Source of the DNA: Salinibacterium sp. TMP30
GTDB taxonomy: Bacteria > Actinomycetota > Actinomycetes > Actinomycetales > Microbacteriaceae
Direction of reading: 5' to 3'
NCBI RefSeq assembly: GCF_038397785.1
Contig: NZ_CP151642.1
Coordinates: 1,860,001-1,924,000 of the forward strand
Length of the DNA stretch: 64,000 bases
The position numbers were made by a program, and so were the translations under genes. Position 1 is the first letter of the stretch. Every line of letters begins with the position of its first letter. Shown one piece after another: positions 26,273 to 34,542 of the stretch. A model generated the notes under the pieces. It saw nothing but the letters and a program-made list of their open reading frames with translations. It did not search any database and had not been told where the DNA came from.

Positions 26273-27565
26273 GTGAGTACAGCTCTACTAACTGACCAAT
26301 ACGAGCTCACCATGCTCGACGCCGCCATCGGCAGTGGCCGCCATGAACGCCCCTGCGTGTTTGAGGCGTTTGCCCGCCGGCTTCCCGACAGCCGCCGCTA
26401 TGGCGTTGTTGCCGGCACCGGGCGGTTGCTTGAACTGGTTGAACAGTTCCGTTTCGGCGACGACGAACTCTCCTTTTTGCAGCAGAACAAGATAGTTCAC
26501 CCGAACACCATCGATTGGCTCGCCAACTACCGCTTCACCGGCAATATCACCGGCTACCGCGAAGGTGACGCCTACTTCCCCGGTTCCCCCGTGCTCATCG
26601 TGGAGGGATCGTTCGCCGAGGCTGTGCTGCTCGAAACCCTTGCGCTGAGTGTGCTGAACTATGACTCGGCTGTCGCCTCCGCTGCTGCGCGCATGGTGTC
26701 TGCTGCCGACGCACGGCCCATCGCTGAGATGGGATCACGTCGCACCGGAGAACGTTCTGCTGTGGCATCCGCCCGCGCCGCCTATATTGCTGGCTTCAGC
26801 GCAACCAGCAACCTCGAAGCCGGCCGCAGTTGGGGGGTGCCAACGATGGGCACCGCTGCTCACTCGTTCACTCTGCTGCACGATTCAGAAGAAGAAGCGT
26901 TTCAGGCGCAAGTTGACGCCTTCGGGCCCTCGACGACACTGCTCGTCGACACCTATGACGTAGAGAAAGCTGTCGATCTTGCAGTGAAGGTTGCCGGCAC
27001 TGAACTCGGTGCGGTGCGCATCGACTCTGGCGACCTTGCCGCTCAGGTCGCGGCGGTTCGCGCGCAGCTGGATTCGCTCGGGGCAACCAACACCCGCATC
27101 ACTGTTACCAACGATCTCGATGAGTACGCCATCGCAGCGCTGCGATCTGCCCCCGTTGACTCTTACGGTGTCGGAACCTCAGTAGTGACCGGTTCCGGTC
27201 ATCCGGCTGCGGGCATGGTCTACAAACTCGTGGCCCACCACAACGATGCCGGTGAATGGGTGTCGGTTGCGAAGAAGTCGACGGCAAAGGCCACCGTCGG
27301 CGGGCACAAGGCAGCGGTAAGAACACTTGAGGGTGGTCGTGCCGTGACCGAGCTGATCTACCAGACCTCCGAAGGTCGGCCCGATGTTGAGGGCCGCGAT
27401 CTCATCGTCGACCTCATGACAAAGGGAACTGCGGATGCCCGCTGGCTTGGTCATGACGGAACGTGCGCCGCACGCGACCACCGAGAGCAGGCTTTGGCAG
27501 AGCTGCCGCAGAATGCGTTCCGGCTGTCGCGCGGTGAACCCGTCGTACCGACCGTCTACTACTAG
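26273..27565 (+). CDS. pncB: Nicotinate phosphoribosyltransferase
   Basis: 430 residues. It converts nicotinate and PRPP to NaMN in the NAD salvage pathway. The start ALLTDQYELTMLDAAIGSG, EMGSRRTGERSAVASARAAYIAGF in the middle, and the phosphate-binding region VDTYDV / VRIDSGDLAAQV identify it. The GTG at 26273 is 6 bases from the -10 box TACGCT; probably leaderless. It overlies a short duplication (CTAGGCGCTAG twice, 27562-27585) at its 3' end. Confidence 0.95.
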   Translation: MSTALLTDQYELTMLDAAIGSGRHERPCVFEAFARRLPDSRRYGVVAGTGRLLELVEQFRFGDDELSFLQQNKIVHPNTIDWLANYRFTGNITGYREGDAYFPGSPVLIVEGSFAEAVLLETLALSVLNYDSAVASAAARMVSAADARPIAEMGSRRTGERSAVASARAAYIAGFSATSNLEAGRSWGVPTMGTAAHSFTLLHDSEEEAFQAQVDAFGPSTTLLVDTYDVEKAVDLAVKVAGTELGAVRIDSGDLAAQVAAVRAQLDSLGATNTRITVTNDLDEYAIAALRSAPVDSYGVGTSVVTGSGHPAAGMVYKLVAHHNDAGEWVSVAKKSTAKATVGGHKAAVRTLEGGRAVTELIYQTSEGRPDVEGRDLIVDLMTKGTADARWLGHDGTCAARDHREQALAELPQNAFRLSRGEPVVPTVYY

Positions 27566-27585
27566 GCGCTAGTACTAGGCGCTAG
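27562..27585 (+). repeat. 11-bp tandem duplication at the end of pncB
   Basis: CTAGGCGCTAG occurs at 27562-27572 and 27575-27585. It includes the pncB stop codon and the stop of the convergent DUF3039 gene (27582-27584). Each unit is itself partly palindromic. Likely a chance local duplication. Confidence 0.45.
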
Positions 27586-27842
27586 CCCTTGAGCTTCTCA
27601 TAAACTTCTTTGCACGTGGGGCAGACGGGAAACTTCTCGGGATCGCGACCTGGCGTCCACAGTTTTCCGCACAGAGCACGGATTGGTTTTCCGGAGAGCG
27701 CCGATTCCATAATTTTGTTCTTCGGCGCGTAGTGAGAGAAACGTTCGTGGTCGCCCTCTTCAACCTGCTCCTGATTGAGCAGTTCTTCAAGTTCGCGGTC
27801 GAGAGTGTCAGTTCCGCCGCCAGTGTGATCGGTGTCAGCCAT
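27582..27842 (-). CDS. DUF3039 family protein
   Basis: 86 residues. The pattern HERFSHYAPKNKIMESALSGKPIRALCGKLW followed by FPVCPTCKEVYEKL is characteristic of DUF3039, a small protein widespread in Actinobacteria. Three cysteines (LCGK and CPTC) suggest zinc binding. The function is unknown. The ATG lies 6 bases after TAGAAT (27849-27854 minus strand), so it is likely leaderless. Convergent with pncB. Confidence 0.93.
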   Translation of the reverse strand: MADTDHTGGGTDTLDRELEELLNQEQVEEGDHERFSHYAPKNKIMESALSGKPIRALCGKLWTPGRDPEKFPVCPTCKEVYEKLKG

Positions 27843-27870
27843 ACGTCAATTCTACTTCGCGTTGGCCGGT

Positions 27871-29442
27871 TTAGTTCTGGGTTGACAGGGCAAGCAATTC
27901 TGGACCGCGACGGACCATGATGCGTCCGCCCCAGTACACACCGATGACCAGCACTATCAAACCGAGAGGCACCCCAACGAGGAACGCAGCCCAGTTCGGG
28001 TCTAGCGCCTCGAAAGGGTTGAAGAACACGACGGCAAGCACGGGCGCTGCAAATAATAGCGACAGCGCGAACGTGAATGACTGCACAGTTGCCGCGTTGG
28101 AAATCAGTGACTGAGGCTGAATAAACGCTCCGTGGCCTGGCAGCGGCGCAGCGTAGGGGAATGCTGCCGAACTGATGCTCGACACTCCTAATCCCGCAAA
28201 GAGCAAGCACAGGCTGAGCCCGATCAAACCGGGCAATGCCTCAGAGTTGCCCACGATGATGACGGTGATGATGCTGCCGACGATCCCGAGAGGGATTCCG
28301 ACAAGGAGACCGGGAACGATTCGACCCCAACGATCATCGGCGCCGTGCGTGTGGGCGGAGACATGGGTCCAGAGTGCGGTGTTGTCGTGTGCGACGTCAT
28401 TGTGCGCGCTCCAGCCGAGGAACAGGCACATGACGGGAACAGGAATCCACGCAATTATGCCGGCACCGATTCCCCCAACGAGGAGTGCTGCGACCATTCC
28501 GATGGGGATGATCGGGATCGCCGCTAAGGCGACGAAGTAGCGGGCGTCGCGTGCCCAATAGCTGAGACTGCGGGCCGCAATTGCGCCGAGTGGTGTGGAC
28601 GGCATCAGGCGGAACCACCCCAAACCGGAGCGGTAGGTTTCGACAGCGCTGCGCTCGGGCCGGGAGAGCACGAAGCCGAGCATGGCGTACCAGATGGCGG
28701 CAAGCACGACGAGGAATCCGAAAGCAATCGCGAGCTTGGCTGCGGCTTCACTCGCACTGCCGGCAGCGCTAGCGGCCGGTGCACTGAATGCGACTCCCAG
28801 CGGCGTCCATTCGAGCACCGCCGCACTTCTCCGAAGTACGGGAAGCACTTGCGACTGGTAGTCAGAAAGTGCCAAGAGCACGGCGATCGGCAGTAATGCG
28901 ATAACGAGCGCGATGGCAACGAAGCCGAAACTTTCGCGCAGTCGGCGAGTGCTCAAGTACCGTGCAGCAATCAGGCTTGCGAGCCGTGAACCAATAACTG
29001 CGGTGGCGATCACGATGAGGCCAGATAGCACCGCGACGATGGCGGATGTTGCGGCTCCCGACCAGGCGACAATCTGAGCTACCGCAAGGCCGACAAGCAT
29101 GAGCGTGGGAATGCTGATGGCGCCGGCAAGTAGTAACAGCAGCGCGAGGCGGAGCCGAGTGAGCGGCAGGTAGGAGAATCTGCGTGGGTCGAGTGCGTCA
29201 TCCGCATTCCACCCGAGGGGCATGAAGAGGAATCCAATCAGCACCATTGAGCCGAAAACTACGAGAGTGCTGCCAGCGATTTCCGGTGTGGTGTCGCGCA
29301 GATTCGCGACCGCAATGATCGCGATGACCGCGAGGACAAGGCTGTAGAGCAACACCAAGGCCATGCTTGATGCCACGAGTGGCCCTCGACGGAACGTGTT
29401 CGCGAGGAGGGTCAGTTTCAGTCGGAGAAACTGTTCAACCAC
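27871..29442 (-). CDS. ABC transporter permease (multi-span)
   Basis: 523 residues with about twelve predicted hydrophobic segments (e.g. ALVLLYSLVLAVIAIIAVAN, LLLLLAGAISIPTLMLVGLA). No sequence-specific signature for substrate. Its GTG start (29442, GGAGGG upstream) lies 25 bases inside the end of the ABC ATPase gene, so the two are co-translated and form one exporter. The arrangement of cytoplasmic ATPase plus a 12-span permease fits drug or peptide exporters of the ABC-2 type. Confidence 0.85.
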   Translation of the reverse strand: MVEQFLRLKLTLLANTFRRGPLVASSMALVLLYSLVLAVIAIIAVANLRDTTPEIAGSTLVVFGSMVLIGFLFMPLGWNADDALDPRRFSYLPLTRLRLALLLLLAGAISIPTLMLVGLAVAQIVAWSGAATSAIVAVLSGLIVIATAVIGSRLASLIAARYLSTRRLRESFGFVAIALVIALLPIAVLLALSDYQSQVLPVLRRSAAVLEWTPLGVAFSAPAASAAGSASEAAAKLAIAFGFLVVLAAIWYAMLGFVLSRPERSAVETYRSGLGWFRLMPSTPLGAIAARSLSYWARDARYFVALAAIPIIPIGMVAALLVGGIGAGIIAWIPVPVMCLFLGWSAHNDVAHDNTALWTHVSAHTHGADDRWGRIVPGLLVGIPLGIVGSIITVIIVGNSEALPGLIGLSLCLLFAGLGVSSISSAAFPYAAPLPGHGAFIQPQSLISNAATVQSFTFALSLLFAAPVLAVVFFNPFEALDPNWAAFLVGVPLGLIVLVIGVYWGGRIMVRRGPELLALSTQN

Positions 29443-31067
29443 TCAAGCCCTCCCCCGCTGGAGTTCTTGCCCGTCAACTGCACAAAGCGGTCTTCGAGCG
29501 ACATCCCGTTTCGAACGTCATCAATTGTTCCATCGGCGAGCAGGCTGCCTTCGACGATCACGGCAACATGGCTGCAGACTCGCTGTACCAGCTCCATGCG
29601 GTGGCTGGAGAGCAACACTGTTCCACCGGCATCCACATATTGCTTCAGGATGCGGGTAACCGTGGTAGCCGAGACGGGGTCGACCGATTCGAAGGGTTCG
29701 TCAAGAACCAACAGTCGTGGCGAATGGATCATTGCAGCGGCGAGCGCCACCTTCTTGAGCATGCCAGAGGAGTAGTCGCTGACGAGGCGACCCATCACGT
29801 CGTCGAGTCCGAACGCTGTCGCCAAATCTGCCGAGCGCTTTCTCACTTCAGCCGCTTTGAGCCCGCGAAGCACGCCCGAATAGTAGAGGAGTTGCGAACC
29901 GGTGAGGCGGTCGAAGATGCGCAGGCGATCGGGCAGCACACCGATGGAGCGTTTAGCGATCTCGGGCGAATCCCACACGTCAATGCCATTGATGGTGGCG
30001 GTTCCGGAATCGGGTCGCAAGAGCCCGGTAATCATTGACAGGGTGGTCGTTTTTCCGGCACCGTTGGGGCCGACGATGCCGTAGAAGACTCCGGCACGAA
30101 CGTTCAAGTCGATGTCATTGACCGCAACCGTGTCGCCAAAGCCCTTCGAAAGCCCGCGAACTTTCAAAACAATATCGGTGGATGTCGCCTCACGAGCGTG
30201 AGAGACCGTCGACTGCACTGCAACCACACCAGCGCTCTCACGCTCGCGCTGCGGCTGCGGCTCCGGCGCGACCGGTGTCTTGTCCTTGGGCTTCCGCTTC
30301 GGCGCTGCACGGGGTGTGGAATCGACAAGCGCGGCGGTGTGGGCCGATGAGTCCTCTGTGGGCTCCGCATCGATCCCCCTAGCCTCGTGACGCTCTGAGT
30401 CGGGAGCTGTTTCTGCGACCACCTCAGCATCGTGCTTTACCGGGTTCTCAACACTCTTCGGTCCAGAGTCGAGCTCTACGGCGGGAGCTGATGCGGCGAA
30501 CTGTGAGGCAAGAGCGCGTAAGCGAGCGAGGCCTGCGAGCGCGCCATCCGGCTTCTCGATGGGTTCCGGGCTCTCCGATTCAGGTGCCTGACGTTCGGGT
30601 GTCTGAAGTGCGGGTGTCTGAAGTTCTGGTGTCTGAAGTTCAGGGCTCTTAGCTTCAGCTGCATCTGCCACGATTGCGGCTGGCTCAGACTCCGGCGTCG
30701 CCGCCTCTGCATTCGCTGTCTGTGTGGTCGTTGCCCGCTTTTTGGCCGCGACCCGAGTAGCTGTCGTCCTCGGAGTCGTTGGCTTGGCCGACGATGGCTT
30801 GGCCGACGTTGGCTTCGCGCCGGTTGCCCTCGAACGTGCACTGTTTGCCGCTGCGGACCGCGGGACGGTGCTCTTTGCCACCGGCGTTGCGGGGGCGGTG
30901 GGTTTCTTGGCTGCCACCTTGCGAGGAGCAGAGGATGCTGGCTTCGCGTCGCCCGGCTTTGCTTGAGCACCGCGTGCAGCGGCGGGCTTGCGGGTGCTCG
31001 TTGCGGGCTTCGTTACCGGCGTTTTAACAGTCTTCTTGCCCTCGTCGGGTGTCTGGGCATTTTCCAC
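29418..31067 (-). CDS. ABC transporter ATPase with ~300-residue low-complexity N-terminal extension
   Basis: 549 residues. Only the last ~247 (from about residue 303, VRGLSKGFGDTVAVNDIDL) are an ABC domain, with Walker A GPNGAGKTTTLSMI, signature YSSGMLKKVALAAAM and Walker B LLVLDEPFESVDP. Ahead of it, about residues 1-110 are Lys/Ala/Pro/Thr-rich and basic like histone H1 tails (KPAAARGAQAKPGDAKPASS), then comes a Pro/Glu-rich acidic part with ELQTP repeats. The GTG start at 31067 is 6 bases after TAGGTT (31074-31079 minus strand), probably leaderless, which supports the long form. An internal start near the ABC domain cannot be excluded. Overlaps the permease by 25 bases. Confidence 0.88.
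   Translation of the reverse strand: MENAQTPDEGKKTVKTPVTKPATSTRKPAAARGAQAKPGDAKPASSAPRKVAAKKPTAPATPVAKSTVPRSAAANSARSRATGAKPTSAKPSSAKPTTPRTTATRVAAKKRATTTQTANAEAATPESEPAAIVADAAEAKSPELQTPELQTPALQTPERQAPESESPEPIEKPDGALAGLARLRALASQFAASAPAVELDSGPKSVENPVKHDAEVVAETAPDSERHEARGIDAEPTEDSSAHTAALVDSTPRAAPKRKPKDKTPVAPEPQPQRERESAGVVAVQSTVSHAREATSTDIVLKVRGLSKGFGDTVAVNDIDLNVRAGVFYGIVGPNGAGKTTTLSMITGLLRPDSGTATINGIDVWDSPEIAKRSIGVLPDRLRIFDRLTGSQLLYYSGVLRGLKAAEVRKRSADLATAFGLDDVMGRLVSDYSSGMLKKVALAAAMIHSPRLLVLDEPFESVDPVSATTVTRILKQYVDAGGTVLLSSHRMELVQRVCSHVAVIVEGSLLADGTIDDVRNGMSLEDRFVQLTGKNSSGGGLEWLNSFSD
30583..30642 (-). repeat. 15-bp tandem repeat inside the ABC ATPase gene
   Basis: Four contiguous 15-bp units, close to GGTGTCTGAAGTTCN on the plus strand, start at 30583, 30598, 30613 and 30628. 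On the coding strand they give the five-residue repeat E-(L/R)-Q-(T/A)-P. Being in frame, copy number could vary without breaking the gene. Confidence 0.8.
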
Positions 31068-31269
31068 TGTCCAAACCTACCAATCAGATGCCGGGAGCAT
31101 GAGCGAGTATCACAAATACACAACAACCCCGAAATATCTATGGAGTTCTCGGCAAGCACAGCTAGCCTGACTATCGCACAAAGGTGTGTCGATTTTACCA
31201 ATCCCGGGTGAACAGCAGATTAACTACACAATCTCGTCCCCGGATCCCAGAACCACTGAGGAGACCACC

Positions 31270-31962
31270 ATGACTACACAGGTCGTAATTCTAGCTGCCG
31301 GCATGGGCAGTCGTTTGGGCCGTTCGCTTCCGAAGCCGCTTACTGAGCTCAACGATGGCCGCACGATCATGAAGCAGCAGTTTGACAACATCCACCACGC
31401 ATTCGGCAACAACGTAAAGGTCACGATCGTTGTTGGCTACAAGCTTGAACACATCATCGAAGCTTTCCCTGAAGCATCGTTCGTTTACAACGAGCAGTAC
31501 GACCAGACCAATACCTCCAAGAGCCTGATGCGGGCACTGCAGGCATCCACTCCCGGTGGAGTGCTCTGGATGAACGGCGATGTCGTCTTCGACCCGACCG
31601 CACTTGAGCGCGCAGCACTGATGGTTGCGCGCGACCAGTCATTCGTCAGCGTCAACACCGCCAAGGTTTCTGACGAAGAAGTCAAGTACACAACCGACGC
31701 AGAAGGTTTCATCAAGGAACTCTCGAAGACCGTCAAGGGCGGCCTCGGCGAAGCGGTTGGCATCAACTACATCTCGCGCGACGCAAAGGCGACGCTGGTC
31801 CGCCACCTCAAGAGGGTTGGCGACCAGGACTACTTCGAGCGCGGCATTGAGCTCGCCATCGACGAAGATCGCCTACTCATCGAGCCCATCGACATTTCTG
31901 ATCTCTACGCGATCGAGGTCGACTTCGCTGAAGACCTTGAGCGGGCAAACCTCTTCGTTTAG
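31270..31962 (+). CDS. NTP transferase / nucleotidyltransferase for surface polymer precursors
   Basis: 230 residues from the ATG at 31270 (GAGGAG six bases upstream). N-terminal VILAAGMGSRLGRSLPKPL binds the NTP; YNEQYDQTNTSKSLMRAL and LWMNGDVVFDP are the metal/substrate motifs. The NTSKSL element and small size recall LicC and inositol-phosphate cytidylyltransferases more than glucose-1-phosphate enzymes. The following TagGH-type exporter, CDP-glycerol-type transferase and CDP-alcohol phosphotransferase make a CDP-activated polyol or choline-type donor plausible. The base and alcohol cannot be fixed. The 202-bp gap upstream has no recognised gene. Confidence 0.85.
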   Translation: MTTQVVILAAGMGSRLGRSLPKPLTELNDGRTIMKQQFDNIHHAFGNNVKVTIVVGYKLEHIIEAFPEASFVYNEQYDQTNTSKSLMRALQASTPGGVLWMNGDVVFDPTALERAALMVARDQSFVSVNTAKVSDEEVKYTTDAEGFIKELSKTVKGGLGEAVGINYISRDAKATLVRHLKRVGDQDYFERGIELAIDEDRLLIEPIDISDLYAIEVDFAEDLERANLFV

Positions 31963-32062
31963 GTCACATCCGCTGCGGCTTCACACGTCGCGCACCGAAG
32001 AATCTCTCACCTCACAGCGCTGCTGTGCCAGAGTTAGGGTTTCGCCCGCCTACTATAGGGGC

Positions 32063-32863
32063 GTGGCGTACACAGCACTTGGCCGACCGGCATGGTCTCC
32101 CATCACCCGATACCGCCGCATTCTCTGGTTGCTCACTGTCCGCGACCTGCGCGTGCGGTACTCCACCTCAGCCCTCGGCTACGTGTGGTCCATTCTTGAC
32201 CCTCTTGTGATGGCCGGCATCTACTGGTTTGTCTTTACCCAAGTCTTTGATCGCACTGTAGGCGAGCAGCCCTACATCGTGTTCCTCCTCACCGCACTGT
32301 TGCCGTGGATGTGGTTCAACGGTGCAGTTTCGGATGCCACCCGTGCCTACCTGCGTGAAGCCAAGCTGATCAGGTCTACCAAAATTCCGCGCACCATCTG
32401 GGTTGCGCGACTCGTACTCTCGAAAGGGATCGAGTTCATCGCCAGCCTGCCCGTGCTCGCCTTCTTCGCGATAATCACCGGAGCGGTACTGCACTGGGAA
32501 GCCATATATTTCCTGCTAGGCGTTCTGCTTCAGGCGATCCTCACCGTGGGCGTCGGGCTCATTGTTGCGCCCCTCGTTGTGTTCTTCCGTGACCTCGAAC
32601 GGGCCACCAAACTTGCCCTACGTTTTCTCTTCTACGCTTCCCCCATCATTTATGGGATCCCCGATCTGCAGAAGCTCGGGCTTGACGGTCTTGCCGCATT
32701 CAACCCGCTCGCCGGTATCTTCTCGCTCTACCGGGCAGCATTCTTTCCCGACCAACTTGACTGGTATGCCGTACTCATTGGGGCACTCATGAGCTGCATT
32801 CTGGTGGCCGTCGGAATCCTCGTCTTCGTGCGCACCGAGCGTGCTGTGCTGAAGGAGATCTAG
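32063..32863 (+). CDS. Polysaccharide/teichoic acid ABC exporter permease (TagG/RfbD type)
   Basis: 266 residues with six membrane segments of the ABC-2 type: the motif RDLRVRYSTSALGYVWSILDPLVMAGIYWFVF, the pocket YIVFLLTALLPWMWFNGAVSDA and FLFYASPIIYGIP. The frame is open far upstream, but the sensible start is GTG 32063. It sits 6 bases after the -10 box TACTAT (32051-32056), so likely leaderless. Ends TAGTG, overlapping the ATPase start by 1 base. It exports an undecaprenol-linked glycopolymer. Confidence 0.9.
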   Translation: MAYTALGRPAWSPITRYRRILWLLTVRDLRVRYSTSALGYVWSILDPLVMAGIYWFVFTQVFDRTVGEQPYIVFLLTALLPWMWFNGAVSDATRAYLREAKLIRSTKIPRTIWVARLVLSKGIEFIASLPVLAFFAIITGAVLHWEAIYFLLGVLLQAILTVGVGLIVAPLVVFFRDLERATKLALRFLFYASPIIYGIPDLQKLGLDGLAAFNPLAGIFSLYRAAFFPDQLDWYAVLIGALMSCILVAVGILVFVRTERAVLKEI

Positions 32864-33603
32864 TGAACGACACAACCGTAATCCAGGTGCGGGATGCGGG
32901 CATCCGGTTTCGACTCAATCGGCGATCACGTCGCAGCTTCAAAGATCTGTTCGCGGGCCGCAAGCGTCGCGCTCGTGCCAACGAATTCTGGGCGTTGCGC
33001 AACGTCAGCTTCGATGTCACTGCTGGCGAAGCGATCGGTGTTGTCGGCCGCAATGGTCAGGGTAAGTCAACCCTGCTGAAGCTGGTCGCCGAAGTGATGC
33101 TCGCCGATGAAGGAACCGTGCAGGTGGGTCAGGGCGTTGCCCCGCTCATCGAAATTACCGGTGGCTTTGTCGAGGATCTGAGCGTGCGCGACAACGTATA
33201 CCTCACCGCTGGCCTGCACGGAATGACAAAGCGAGAGATCAACGAGCGCTTCGACGAGATCATCAGCTTTGCTGAGATCGAGCGATTCATCGATACCCCT
33301 TACAAACACCTCTCGAGCGGCATGAAGGTGCGTATTGCCTTCGCCGTGATCTCACGCCTCGAAGAGCCCATTATTTTGGTTGATGAGGTACTTGCGGTGG
33401 GCGACAAACCGTTCCGTGAGAAGTGTTACCGACGAATTGAAGAACTCCTTATGGGCGGGCGCACCCTGTTCTTTGTCTCCCACAATGAACGCGACCTGCG
33501 TCGCTTCTGCAGCCGCGGGCTTTACCTCGACAAGGGTGAACTTGTGCTCGATGGCCCCATCGGCGATGTACTGGCCCGCTACAACGCTGATTACGGTTCC
33601 TGA
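32863..33603 (+). CDS. Polysaccharide/teichoic acid ABC exporter ATPase (TagH/Wzt type)
   Basis: 246 residues. Walker A VGRNGQGKSTLLKL, the exporter-specific stretch EITGGFVEDLSVRDNVYLTAGLHGM, signature HLSSGMKVRIAFAVIS and Walker B PIILVDEVLAVGD mark the Wzt/TagH class. There is no C-terminal carbohydrate-binding extension as in Wzt, so recognition of the polymer is not by that route. Directly coupled to the permease by a 1-base overlap. Confidence 0.93.
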   Translation: MNDTTVIQVRDAGIRFRLNRRSRRSFKDLFAGRKRRARANEFWALRNVSFDVTAGEAIGVVGRNGQGKSTLLKLVAEVMLADEGTVQVGQGVAPLIEITGGFVEDLSVRDNVYLTAGLHGMTKREINERFDEIISFAEIERFIDTPYKHLSSGMKVRIAFAVISRLEEPIILVDEVLAVGDKPFREKCYRRIEELLMGGRTLFFVSHNERDLRRFCSRGLYLDKGELVLDGPIGDVLARYNADYGS

Positions 33604-33656
33604 ACGGCTGCCGAATTTTCGGGGTGCCGTCAGAGCGCTCCGGTACGGTTTACCCC

Positions 33657-34517
33657 ATGGCATCAAGCGAAGTAAGCACGTCGAACCCCATGGTTGCGCG
33701 CGGCATTGACCGTGTGCTCACCGTGCAACGACCGGTTGTGCTCGCCCACATTCGAAGCATCCGCAAAGGAAAGCCTCACGCGACGCCGAATGAAATCATT
33801 GCGATCTTGGAGCGCCGCTACCTCGCAGCCGTAACGACCGGCGGTGCCCTAGTAGGTGCGAGTGCGGCCATCCCCGCGGTGGGTACCGGCGCATCGCTCG
33901 CGTTGTCGAGCGTCGAAACTGCCGGCTTTCTGGAAGCCAGTGCGCTCTTCGCCCAGTCCGTTACTGAAGTCCACGGAATTGTCGTCGACGACCCTGACCG
34001 AGCACGCGCCCTCGTGATGACGATGGTGCTGGGCACCGCCGGCAGTGATCTTGTTAAGCAGCTCGCCGCGCAAGCCACCGGCTCCGGTGGTGCCCGTTCC
34101 GCCTACTGGGGCGAAACCCTCGCCAAAGGCGTACCCACCGCCCTTATGGGGCCGCTCGCAGACCGCATCAAACACACCTTTCTGAAAAAGTTTGCTGCCG
34201 CTCAGGGCACCAATATCGTCGGACGCTTGATGCCCTTCGGCATCGGTGCCGTGATTGGTGGAGGCGGTAACCACATCCTGGGGCGACAGATCATCCGCAC
34301 CTCGCGTCAAGGTTTCGGGCCTGCGCCGACCACACTGCCAGCGTGGCTTGAGCCGGTGCTCGTCGTCAAGACAGCCAAGGAACCCAAGGAACCGAAGGAA
34401 CCGAAGAAGCCGAAAGTGTCGAAGCCGCCGAAGGAACGCGGCGAACGCACAGCACCCAACGGTCGCAAGCGGATGCCACAACTGCCTAAGCTGCCTCAGT
34501 TGCGCAAACGCCCCTAA
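33657..34517 (+). CDS. Hypothetical protein with Gly/Ala-rich hydrophobic core and Lys/Pro-rich tail
   Basis: 286 residues from ATG 33657, which follows TACGGT (33644-33649) by 7 bases and is probably leaderless. Residues ~60-115 contain ITTGGALVGASAAIP-like hydrophobic Gly/Ala stretches, and near 200 a second Gly-rich patch (MPFGIGAVIGGGGNH); these could be membrane-associating. The last ~55 residues are strongly basic, with KEPKEPKEPKKPK. I do not recognise the family. It stands directly after the polymer exporter genes and converges on the CDP-glycerol-type transferase. Confidence 0.75.
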   Translation: MASSEVSTSNPMVARGIDRVLTVQRPVVLAHIRSIRKGKPHATPNEIIAILERRYLAAVTTGGALVGASAAIPAVGTGASLALSSVETAGFLEASALFAQSVTEVHGIVVDDPDRARALVMTMVLGTAGSDLVKQLAAQATGSGGARSAYWGETLAKGVPTALMGPLADRIKHTFLKKFAAAQGTNIVGRLMPFGIGAVIGGGGNHILGRQIIRTSRQGFGPAPTTLPAWLEPVLVVKTAKEPKEPKEPKKPKVSKPPKERGERTAPNGRKRMPQLPKLPQLRKRP

Positions 34518-34542
34518 GTCACCTACTCGGCAGCAGGTGACT
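34517..34542. terminator. Hairpin at the junction of convergent genes
   Basis: AGTCACCT (34517-34524) and AGGTGACT (34535-34542) are perfect 8-bp arms with a 10-base loop. They overlap the ends of the two convergent genes. No T-tract, so a terminator role is only likely. Confidence 0.45.

Noticed and set aside
31625-32062. N-terminal extension of the TagG-like permease
   Set aside because: This open stretch is antisense-free but out of frame with the nucleotidyltransferase gene that covers it to 31962, is Ser/Arg-rich, and is not part of ABC-2 permeases; GTG 32063 is preferred.
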